A stretch of 27,247 bases of DNA from Sphingomonas sp. CCH21-G11. Its GTDB lineage: Bacteria; Pseudomonadota; Alphaproteobacteria; Sphingomonadales; Sphingomonadaceae. A program made the translations under genes and the position numbers. Below are positions 15,551-22,190 of this stretch, one piece after another; positions within the stretch are counted from its first letter, which is position 1, and every line of letters starts with the position of its first letter. The DNA is taken from positions 1-27,247 of the forward strand of contig NZ_LSHX01000022.1 of the NCBI RefSeq assembly GCF_001555965.1. The letters are read 5' to 3'. The notes under the pieces were generated by a model that saw only the letters and a list, made by a program, of their open reading frames with translations, did not search any database and was not told where the DNA came from.

Positions 15551-15962
15551 CGTCGAGCCTCGGAATCTCCTGCATCGGGCAGCGGTCCATCACGACCTTC
15601 AACCCGGCTGCCTCGGCACGCTGCGCCGCATCCGCGTTGACGACGCCAAGCTGCATCCACACCGCCTTCGCGCCGACAGCGATCGCGTCATCGACCGCCT
15701 CGCCCGCCGCCGCCGAGTTGCGAAAAATGTCGACGATGTCGATCGGCACGCCGATCTGGGCAAGCTCGCGAAATACGAACTCGCCATGGACATGCTCGCC
15801 GGTGATCTGCGGATTTACCGGGATCACGCGATAGCCCTGGTCCTGGAGGAATTTCATCACGCCGTTCGATGCACGCTCAGGCCGGTCGGAGGCGCCGACC
15901 ATGGCGATGGTGCGTGCTGATTCGAGCAATGCGCGGATGTCCTCGTCGCGTGTCAGTGGCAT
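15531..15962 (-). CDS. CoA-binding domain protein (YccU-like)
   Basis: 143 residues with one Rossmann-type CoA-binding domain, as in the N-terminus of succinyl-CoA synthetase alpha. Visible features are TIAMVGASDRPERAS for the glycine-rich loop, GYRVIPVNP for the second strand, and KAVWMQLGVVN with VVMDRCP near the end. Function of the stand-alone family is not firmly known; CoA binding is inferred from fold. ATG 15962 has AAAGG about 7 bases upstream; the longer open frame lacks family character. Its 3' end overlaps that of the thioesterase gene on the other strand. Confidence 0.9.
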   Translation of the reverse strand: MPLTRDEDIRALLESARTIAMVGASDRPERASNGVMKFLQDQGYRVIPVNPQITGEHVHGEFVFRELAQIGVPIDIVDIFRNSAAAGEAVDDAIAVGAKAVWMQLGVVNADAAQRAEAAGLKVVMDRCPMQEIPRLDVRPVAG

Positions 15963-16096
15963 GGTGCCGCCTTTCCGGTGTTCGATTTTCGCCCTGCCCC
16001 GCCAACGCGGCCGAACGCGACGCGTTGCATCCGACGCCGTGAAACCTTTTTGCGTCGCCCGACGAATATGAGGCATCAATCCGGTTAGGGACACCC

Positions 16097-16594
16097 ATGA
16101 TGAATTTTCTGCGTCGCCAGTTTCTGAAGATCACCGGGACCAGCGCAGCCGCGCTCGCGGTGGGCTGCACCGCGGCGGAGGGCTCGGGCACCGAGCGTTT
16201 CGAGGTCAGCCTGACCGAGGGCGAGTGGAAGAAGCGGCTGACCCCGCAGCAATTCTATGTGCTGCGCCAGGAAGGCACCGAACGTCCGTTCACCAGCCCG
16301 CTGAACAAGGAAAAGCGCGCCGGCGTGTTCACTTGCGCCGGCTGCGCGCTGCCGCTCTTCTCCTCCTCGACCAAGTTCGAGAGCGGCACCGGGTGGCCGA
16401 GCTTCTGGGCACCGCTCAACAATGCGGTGAAGACGCGGCGCGACTTCTCGCTCGGCTTTCCGCGCACCGAAGTGGTCTGCCGCCGGTGCGGCGGGCACCT
16501 CGGCCATGTGTTCAACGACGGGCCGGCCCCGACGGGCCAGCGCTATTGCATGAACGGCGTGGCGTTGAACTTCGCGCCCGGCAAGGCAGCCTGA
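16097..16594 (+). CDS. msrB: Peptide-methionine (R)-S-oxide reductase MsrB, Tat-exported lipoprotein form
   Basis: 165 residues. The MsrB domain reduces Met-R-sulfoxide in proteins. Zinc ligands are Cys80/83 (CAGC) and Cys128/131 (CRRC); the catalytic Cys151 is in RYCMNGVALNF; GTGWPSFW and GGHLGHVFNDGP are core motifs. Ahead of the domain is an export signal: LRRQFLKITG, a twin-arginine motif, then a short hydrophobic stretch ending AVGC, a lipobox with Cys24. The enzyme is therefore predicted in the envelope, where it would need an external electron donor (inference). There are two in-frame ATGs (16097, 16100), with AGGG 6 bases before the first. Confidence 0.92.
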   Translation: MMNFLRRQFLKITGTSAAALAVGCTAAEGSGTERFEVSLTEGEWKKRLTPQQFYVLRQEGTERPFTSPLNKEKRAGVFTCAGCALPLFSSSTKFESGTGWPSFWAPLNNAVKTRRDFSLGFPRTEVVCRRCGGHLGHVFNDGPAPTGQRYCMNGVALNFAPGKAA

Positions 16595-16640
16595 GACCGG
16601 AGGTCGCCGGACGCACGCAGCGCGCTGGCGCGGCGTGCGT

Positions 16641-17168
16641 TCAGTCGAAGGTGAGTACCTGACCGCGTTCCGCGCCGCCCGATGCCGGGTCCTGCGGGAT
16701 CACGTCCGCGCCCGGCGCCCGGGCGTAGATGAAGCCATTGGTCGGATAGGCGCTGATGCCCAGATCGCCCATCGGAGCATACCAGACGCGCACCTCGCTC
16801 CAGTCGCCCGCCGCCGAGACGTCGATCGCGCGCACGTCACGTTCGATACCGCCGCGACGCGACCAGTTGGCATGGGTGAGCAGCACTTCGCGGTCGCTGA
16901 TCACGCGCGAGACCATCGCCACATGCCCCAGACGCATCCGCTTCGTCGGCGCGAAGCTGAGCACCGCGCCTTCGACCGGCCGGCTGCCGCGATCGTAGCG
17001 CCCGGCGGCCTGATCCCACCAGCTTTCGGCGTTGCCGTAAATCTCGATGCCGGAAATCTCGCGCGCATAGGGTGCGCACTGCCAGAACTGGGCGGCCGCG
17101 GGACTGATCGTGCCGATCGTGCACATCACGACCAGAACCATGCGCGAAAGGATCGTCGTCGGCTGCAT
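16641..17168 (-). CDS. Secreted CHAP-domain protein (putative peptidoglycan amidase/endopeptidase)
   Basis: 175 residues. A Sec signal peptide is evident (hydrophobic residues 10-22, cleavage after PAAAQ or nearby). The CHAP domain begins almost at once: QCAPYAREISGI with nucleophile Cys31, then RLGHVAMV with His82, and THANW with Asn101, the expected Cys-His-Asn set. Such proteins cut peptide bonds in peptidoglycan. The domain is nearly the whole protein and there is no wall-binding module, as in small sphingomonad CHAP proteins. GGGGGT precedes ATG 17168 by 5 bases. Its 3' end faces msrB, 46 bp away. Confidence 0.87.
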   Translation of the reverse strand: MQPTTILSRMVLVVMCTIGTISPAAAQFWQCAPYAREISGIEIYGNAESWWDQAAGRYDRGSRPVEGAVLSFAPTKRMRLGHVAMVSRVISDREVLLTHANWSRRGGIERDVRAIDVSAAGDWSEVRVWYAPMGDLGISAYPTNGFIYARAPGADVIPQDPASGGAERGQVLTFD

Positions 17169-17530
17169 TCAAACCCCCCGGCCTGTTCCTTCCCTGGACG
17201 TCGCGATCTGAGCAGGCGGCGCGGCCCCGGAAAAGGGGGCGCGGGCTGCTTATCGGGCGAGCGGTGTGAAACCGGCGACGACCGGATGGAACCCCCCGCG
17301 GACCCTCGCCGAGTCGAAAGACCAGCCGCGCGACCACCTGCGAATTTGTTGCGCAGCACGAATATCCACAGACATTTTGGATCGCCCGTCATCGCAACGG
17401 GCAAATTTTGTTGCAACGCAGCAGTTTGTGTGATTCGATGGTGAATGACGGCTGTCAGAGTGGTTAAGGACATGGTTAACCATTCGGGCGCATGTTGATG
17501 CCGTTGGATTTTGAGCGGGTGGAGCAGGCA
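17169..17530. other. 362-bp intergenic region with AT-richer half and candidate regulatory sites
   Basis: No convincing gene here. The left half is GC-rich; 17340-17490 is clearly richer in A/T than its surroundings. It contains a DnaA-box-like ATATCCACA (17362-17370), two imperfect copies of a TTTGTTGC...CGCAGCA sequence (17342-17360 and 17404-17424), an inverted GCAAC/GTTGC pair (17395-17414) and the palindrome at 17472-17483. It should hold the divergent promoters of the CHAP gene and the gene at 17531. Confidence 0.6.
17464..17483 (+). promoter_or_regulatory. Candidate CtrA-type binding site
   Basis: ATGGTTAACCAT (17472-17483) is a perfect 12-bp palindrome, so the CtrA half-site TTAACCAT is present on both strands. 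A further TTAA at 17464-17467 stands 8 bases before TTAAC; the full CtrA consensus has 7. It lies 48 bases before the preferred start of the next gene. Assignment is by motif only. Confidence 0.4.
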
Positions 17531-18082
17531 ATGGGTGCACGGTCCAAGCCAGCACAAGGCGCAATGACGCTGGCGGAAATGAAGGAATTTGCCGGGTTCG
17601 CGGCGGGGACGCAGCGTTACGTGCGGCGTTCGCTCGACATCGGGCTCGACCGCGACGATGCGATGACCCTGTGGTCGCGCGACGTCGTCGAGGCGGCAAG
17701 CATCCGCGCACAGGCGCGCGTTTATGAACGCCTTCCCGACATTCGCGCGATGGTACCCGATGACAGTGGCCTCGACGCGGTCGAAAGCTTCATGGCGCCT
17801 TTGGTCACGATTTCGGCCTTCGATCTGGGCCAGGGTCGCCTGACCAACTTCTCGGCCTATCGCTTCCTCTATGAACGGCTGATCGGTGCGGAAGTGCGTC
17901 CGTGGCTGCCGGCGGCCTTTTGCTCGGCGGCGGCGCTGCCGCACCTGCATCCCGACCTTCGCCGGCGGCTGCTGCAGTCGATCAGCGAAGCGGCGGCGAC
18001 TGCATCGGGCTGGTCGACGCGCCAGCCGTCCTTTTATCCCGCCTGGGTCGAAAAGATCGACGCGACCGCATTGCCGAACTGA
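17531..18082 (+). CDS. Uncharacterised conserved-looking soluble protein
   Basis: 183 residues from ATG 17531, which has GGAG 6 bases upstream; ATG 17492 in frame would add 13 residues but has no site before it. No signal peptide, no membrane segment, no motif I recognise. It is mostly helical with many aromatic and acidic residues (MTLAEMKEFAGFAAGTQRYV; LTNFSAYRFLYERLIGAEVR) and ends WSTRQPSFYPAWVEKIDA. Coding character (GC-rich third positions, no internal stop) is good. It is transcribed alone, toward the - strand extensin-like gene, with 24 bp between stops. The upstream CtrA-like site hints at cell-cycle control but does not reveal a role. Confidence 0.7.
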   Translation: MGARSKPAQGAMTLAEMKEFAGFAAGTQRYVRRSLDIGLDRDDAMTLWSRDVVEAASIRAQARVYERLPDIRAMVPDDSGLDAVESFMAPLVTISAFDLGQGRLTNFSAYRFLYERLIGAEVRPWLPAAFCSAAALPHLHPDLRRRLLQSISEAAATASGWSTRQPSFYPAWVEKIDATALPN

Positions 18083-18106
18083 GCGCCGGTACCCTGCCGC
18101 CGGTCG

Positions 18107-18835
18107 TCAGCGGCACGCCCGCCAGCGCATCGCGCCACGATCGGCGTGATCGAGGTGGAAATGGTCGCGATGCGCCGCATTGTATTCGGGTGACAGCGTC
18201 GTCGCGAACAGGTCGCACGCGCCATCCCGCACATCGCGCAGAAATGCGCCCGCCGGCCCCGCATCATCCCAGTCCGCCAGCAGGGTGATCCTGCGCCCAT
18301 CGGCCAGGACGAAACCGGCGATGTCGACCGCGTCTGCGGTGGCGTGTTCGCTGAGCGGTCCCGTCTCCCGGCTGTACATCCGCCGGCAATTATAGCTGCC
18401 CAGGTGGAGAAACTCGGTCACCTTGCTTCCGAAGTGGCGCTCGGCGGCGGGCTGAACGACCTGCCATTCCCACAACGCCAGCGACGCGGCCACCGGGCAC
18501 GCCATGCCCAGCCGCGCGGGGCGAAAAGCGATGCGGCGGGCGCCCCCCGGCTGCAGCTCGACCCCGTCGGCATAGCCGCACGCACCCTCCGTCACCGCAG
18601 CGAGCGGCTGAAAGCGCACCCCCGCCTGGTCGAGCAACGCGCGGCATTGCGCGAAATCACGCGTGAGCGCGGTCAGCTTGCCGCCGGTCGCCATGCCGAT
18701 CGGCTGCGCCAGGTCGAGCGGCGTCCATGGCAGGTTCTGCGGCCGGCTGCGCAGCCAGGCATAGGCGGCGAACAACACTCCCAGCACGATCGCCGCGACC
18801 ACCGCCGCCTGCGCGGCGCGGCGCAGCGCCTTCAT
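18107..18835 (-). CDS. Extensin-like C-terminal domain protein
   Basis: 242 residues with a single N-terminal membrane anchor (AAVVAAIVLGVLFAAYAWL, about 9-27) and the rest outside the cytoplasmic membrane. The domain has SEHATADAVDIAGF and HRDHFHLDHA, the His/Asp motifs of the extensin-like family, which resemble D-Ala-D-Ala carboxypeptidase/LAS-type zinc sites (His, Asp, His). Paired cysteines (AQCRALL, GACGYA, NCRRMY, GACDLF) fit an oxidising compartment. A peptidoglycan-related hydrolase is plausible; the bacterial family is not well characterised. ATG 18835 overlaps the stop of the NUDIX gene in ATGA, so the two are co-translated. Confidence 0.85.
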   Translation of the reverse strand: MKALRRAAQAAVVAAIVLGVLFAAYAWLRSRPQNLPWTPLDLAQPIGMATGGKLTALTRDFAQCRALLDQAGVRFQPLAAVTEGACGYADGVELQPGGARRIAFRPARLGMACPVAASLALWEWQVVQPAAERHFGSKVTEFLHLGSYNCRRMYSRETGPLSEHATADAVDIAGFVLADGRRITLLADWDDAGPAGAFLRDVRDGACDLFATTLSPEYNAAHRDHFHLDHADRGAMRWRACR

Positions 18836-19596
18836 GCCCGGAACGCCGCATCGGCGGGCGACGCGGTGATCGGGTAGCCCAGATCGTCGGGGATGCAGAG
18901 CATGTCGACCCCGTCGCGCCGCTCGACCCATGGCGTGATCTTGCGGATCGGCCATTCGGCGGCGTCGGCCAACGCATCGGCGAAGCACGCATAGCCGGCC
19001 AATCGCTCCAGCGTCCGGCGCGTCGGGAAGATCAGACGGACCTCGTCCCGGTCGGCCTGATCCAGAATGTCGGCCGCGCTTGCCCAGAAAACGCGGACAT
19101 TTTCCGTGCCGTCGACCTCCGGCATTGCCATGTCATCGGGTGCGCGCGCCAGGTAGAAGCGGGTGTCGAAGACGCGCGCATGCGGAAAATCGGGGCACCA
19201 GCGCGCGAACGGAGTCAGACGGTCGGTCGCCAGCGCATAGCCCGCGTCATGCAGCGCCGCACCCGTCGCCATGCCGCCCGCCAGGTCGCGGCGGAGGCGC
19301 GACAAATCGCCCTCGCCGGTCAGGCCGACCGCGACGCCCGCCTCTTCCGCCGTCTCCCGGATCGCGGCGATGCGCGCGGCGCGCTCGACCATGGCGGCAT
19401 CGTCATCTGTCTGCAGGCGCGCGAGCGCATAGTCCGCCGCGTCGATCCGGCCGCCGGGAAAGACGATCGCCCCGCCGGCAAACCGCATCGCCGGCGATCG
19501 TTCGACGAACAGCAGTTCGGGCGGCGCGCCGGCGCGATCGCGAAACAGGATCAGCGTCGCAGCGGGAATCGGGGGCTGGGCAACGGGCGACGTCAT
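18832..19596 (-). CDS. NUDIX hydrolase
   Basis: 254 residues, cytoplasmic, of the longer NUDT7/NUDT19-like type with a split Nudix region: GGAIVFPGGRIDAADYALA early, then AAIRETAEEAGV carrying the REUxEE metal-binding core some 40 residues later rather than 5-7. Such insertions are seen in CoA-diphosphatase-like NUDT19 relatives, so a CoA or acyl-CoA derivative is a possible substrate (inference). Start ATG 19596 has only a weak ribosome binding site. It lies 55 bp downstream of the TolC gene on the same strand, so it may receive read-through from the export operon. Confidence 0.87.
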   Translation of the reverse strand: MTSPVAQPPIPAATLILFRDRAGAPPELLFVERSPAMRFAGGAIVFPGGRIDAADYALARLQTDDDAAMVERAARIAAIRETAEEAGVAVGLTGEGDLSRLRRDLAGGMATGAALHDAGYALATDRLTPFARWCPDFPHARVFDTRFYLARAPDDMAMPEVDGTENVRVFWASAADILDQADRDEVRLIFPTRRTLERLAGYACFADALADAAEWPIRKITPWVERRDGVDMLCIPDDLGYPITASPADAAFRA

Positions 19597-19651
19597 CGTG
19601 GCGACATAGCGTCACTCCACGCGAAGCGAAAACCGTGATCCGGCCAAAGGC

Positions 19652-21130
19652 TCAGCGCAGCCCCAGCACGTCGAGGTCGGCACTCGCCGCCGCCAGCTCG
19701 GCGCGCGCAGCCGCCAGCCGGAACTCGGCCTCCACCCGCCGCAGCCGCGCGTCGTTGGCGGTTTCCTCGCGCTGATTGACCAGGAACAGGTCGCTCGCCC
19801 CCAGCGCAAAGCGGCGCCGTTCCGCAGCCGCCAGCCGCTCGGCGAGCTCGGCTTCCTGGGTCGCGAGCGACAGCAGTTCGCCCGCACCGCGAACATCGAT
19901 GCCCAACCCGTTCAATTCGATGCGAATCTGATCCTCGAGCAGTTGTCGCCGGGCGCGAACCGCCTCGATCTCGGCCTCGGCCTGGGCAATGCGGCCGCGC
20001 GCGCCGCGCTGTTCGAGCGGGACCGAGAAGGTGACTCCGACAATCCCCTCCGCCGCGGTGCGCGACCGGCCACCCTCGGCCACGTTGCCCAGGTCCTTGC
20101 CCGCTTCGACCCGAACGTCGAGGCGCGGACGCAGACTGTTGCGTTCGAGCGCCAGCTTGCGCTCGGCCTGCTGCAGCCGGTTCTCCAATGCCTGGATGTC
20201 GGGACGATCGCTGATCGCGGTCATCGCCGGGGTCGCGGGGATGGCGGGAAGCGTGGACGGCAGCTGCGCCGCGGTCGGCACCACCGCCTTGCCCTCGGCA
20301 TCGCGGACGTAGAGCGACAGCGCGTTGGCGGCGTTGGCGAGCTGCTGCTCGGTCTGCGTCACCAGCGTCCGGCGGCGGACGATGTTCTGGCGGTTTTCCA
20401 CCGCGAGGATCGCCGGGCGGAGCCCACGCGCGACCTGGCCCTCCAGATTTTCCTGCCGCTCGCTCGCGACTGCCAGCAGCTCGCGATAGACCGCGAGACG
20501 CAGCCCGGCGGCCACCCAGTTCTGATAGGCGGCGATGGCCCGGCGCTGCACGCCGATCGCGACCATCCGCCCTTCCAGCGCCACGGCGTCGGCCTCGCGC
20601 CGGGCGACGTCGACACCGAAACGGCGGTCGTCGATGAACCGGTCGCGCATCAGCGCGAACAGCGCCCCGACCTTCACCTCGCCGAGGCTATTGGTGTAGT
20701 ATTGATCCTCATAGATCGGGAAATCGCCCTGGGAGAGGCGATAGCTGCCATAGAGCTGGCCGCCATTGCTGGTCAGCGGGCGATAGACCTTCCCCTCGAC
20801 AAAGGTGCCGTCATAAAAACCCGCGACGCGGCTTCGCCCTTCGGCGGAGAACACCGTGTCGAACGCGCCTTCGGCCGCGAGCGAGCGCCCGTCGGCGGCG
20901 CGTGCGCGCTGCAACGCCTCGACGATCTGCGGGGCGAAGCGCGCGGAGCCGGCGAGTACGCGGTCGAGCGTCAGCACGCCCGCCACCGGCGGCAACGGCG
21001 CGGCGGGCGCGACGGTGGCGGGGAGCGGGGCGATCGTCTGGGCCAGCGCGGCGGATGTCGCGAGGAGCAGCGCCGTCGCCGCCGCCGCCGCCAGCGCGCC
21101 GCGCCCGCTCGCCTCAATAAGCCGGGGCAT
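19652..21130 (-). CDS. TolC-family outer-membrane channel protein
   Basis: 492 residues with a signal peptide (GALAAAAATALLLATSAALAQ). The two-fold TolC/OEP repeat is visible as long amphipathic helices rich in Ala/Glu/Arg, e.g. the QAERKLALERNSLRPRLDV region, QAEAEIEAVRARRQLLEDQI, and LAERLAAAERRRFALGASDL near the end. SDLFLVNQREETANDARLRR is the typical second-repeat ending of T1SS/efflux channels. It would form a trimeric outer-membrane and periplasmic tunnel for the exporter encoded upstream. ATG 21130 was chosen (AAGAG 5 bases upstream, 17-base overlap with the HlyD gene); ATG 21151 is possible. Confidence 0.9.
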   Translation of the reverse strand: MPRLIEASGRGALAAAAATALLLATSAALAQTIAPLPATVAPAAPLPPVAGVLTLDRVLAGSARFAPQIVEALQRARAADGRSLAAEGAFDTVFSAEGRSRVAGFYDGTFVEGKVYRPLTSNGGQLYGSYRLSQGDFPIYEDQYYTNSLGEVKVGALFALMRDRFIDDRRFGVDVARREADAVALEGRMVAIGVQRRAIAAYQNWVAAGLRLAVYRELLAVASERQENLEGQVARGLRPAILAVENRQNIVRRRTLVTQTEQQLANAANALSLYVRDAEGKAVVPTAAQLPSTLPAIPATPAMTAISDRPDIQALENRLQQAERKLALERNSLRPRLDVRVEAGKDLGNVAEGGRSRTAAEGIVGVTFSVPLEQRGARGRIAQAEAEIEAVRARRQLLEDQIRIELNGLGIDVRGAGELLSLATQEAELAERLAAAERRRFALGASDLFLVNQREETANDARLRRVEAEFRLAAARAELAAASADLDVLGLR

Positions 21131-22190
21131 TGCCACTCTTTGTCGCCGCATCGCCCTTGGCCGCGCTCCCGGTCGGTTCGTCGGCCGGGCGGCGGAATTC
21201 GAGCGGGAAGTCGTTGAGCTGGCGCCACAGCTCGTAGCCGACCGGCACGGTTTCCATCTGGACCCAGCCCTGCACCTTCGCGCCCAAGCGGATATAGCGC
21301 GCGTCGGGCCAGCGCACCGCGCCAGGCTTTTGCTCGATCAGGATGCGGAACAGCCCGTTGACGGAAGCGGAAGGGTCGATCGAGCGCACGCGGCCCTCGA
21401 ACAACCCCTGGGCGAGCGTCGGCCAGCCGGAGAATTGAAAGGCGGGGAAGCCCTCGAACTCGATACGGACATTCCGGCCCGGGTGGATGAGCGCGATGTC
21501 GCGACCATCGACATACAGCTCGATCACCCGGTCAGGCGTTTCCGCCGCGAAAGTCGCGAGGACGTCGCCCGATTTGACCAGCGTCGCGCCCGCCGCCGGA
21601 TTGATCTGCTGGATGCGGCCGGCGCGCGGGGCGCGGACGATCTGGGCGGACTGCCGGTTGATCGACACGTCGATCTGATTGAGCTTGGCGCTGACGCTGG
21701 CGATCTTGGCGCGCATCTCGGCAACCTTGATCTGCGCGAGTTCATAGTCGCGCCGCGCGATCAGGCCCTCGCCCAACAGTTCGCGCGACCGGGCGACGTC
21801 GAGCTGCGCGACCTTCATCGCCTGTTCCGCCGCCGCGATCTCTGCCTCGACCTGCGCGCGCTCGGCCGCCAGCCGGCTGAGCAGCAATGGATCGAGATCG
21901 ACGACGCGCGCGACGGGATCGCCTTCCTTCACCTGGCTGCCGTCCTGGACATACCAGCGATCGACCCGGCCGCCGACAAAGGCGGTGATCGACTGGACAC
22001 GATCGCGCGGGTCGAGCGCGATCACCTGCCCCGTCCCCGGCGCGGTCTGGACCCACGGCACGAGCCACAGGATCAGCGTGGTGACGATGATCGTCGTCAC
22101 GATCATGATCGCCAGCGCGCGGGTGACGCGTGGCGGATGGAGCGAGGCCAGCGTCTTGAAATGGACGATATGTTCAGAGCGGAAGGGCAT
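21114..22190 (-). CDS. HlyD-family periplasmic adaptor (membrane fusion protein)
   Basis: 358 residues. A single N-terminal membrane helix (ALAIMIVTTIIVTTLILWLV, about 25-44) anchors it in the inner membrane. The biotinyl-lipoyl half-motif VGGRVDRWYVQDGSQVKEGD is followed by a coiled-coil hairpin (about 105-190, RLAAERAQVEAEIAAAEQAM onward). The second lipoyl half is IVRAPRAGRIQQINPAAGAT and a beta-barrel follows. It would bridge the ABC-type inner-membrane protein and the TolC channel. The Pro/Lys/Ala-rich tail after about 330 is probably disordered. ATG 22190 has GGAGG 6 bases upstream and overlaps the ABC gene by 17 bases. Confidence 0.92.
   Translation of the reverse strand: MPFRSEHIVHFKTLASLHPPRVTRALAIMIVTTIIVTTLILWLVPWVQTAPGTGQVIALDPRDRVQSITAFVGGRVDRWYVQDGSQVKEGDPVARVVDLDPLLLSRLAAERAQVEAEIAAAEQAMKVAQLDVARSRELLGEGLIARRDYELAQIKVAEMRAKIASVSAKLNQIDVSINRQSAQIVRAPRAGRIQQINPAAGATLVKSGDVLATFAAETPDRVIELYVDGRDIALIHPGRNVRIEFEGFPAFQFSGWPTLAQGLFEGRVRSIDPSASVNGLFRILIEQKPGAVRWPDARYIRLGAKVQGWVQMETVPVGYELWRQLNDFPLEFRRPADEPTGSAAKGDAATKSGNAPAY

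Noticed and set aside
17340..17490. Replication origin (DnaA box and CtrA sites)
   Set aside because: Only one imperfect DnaA box and one CtrA-like palindrome; no box cluster and none of the usual neighbouring genes.
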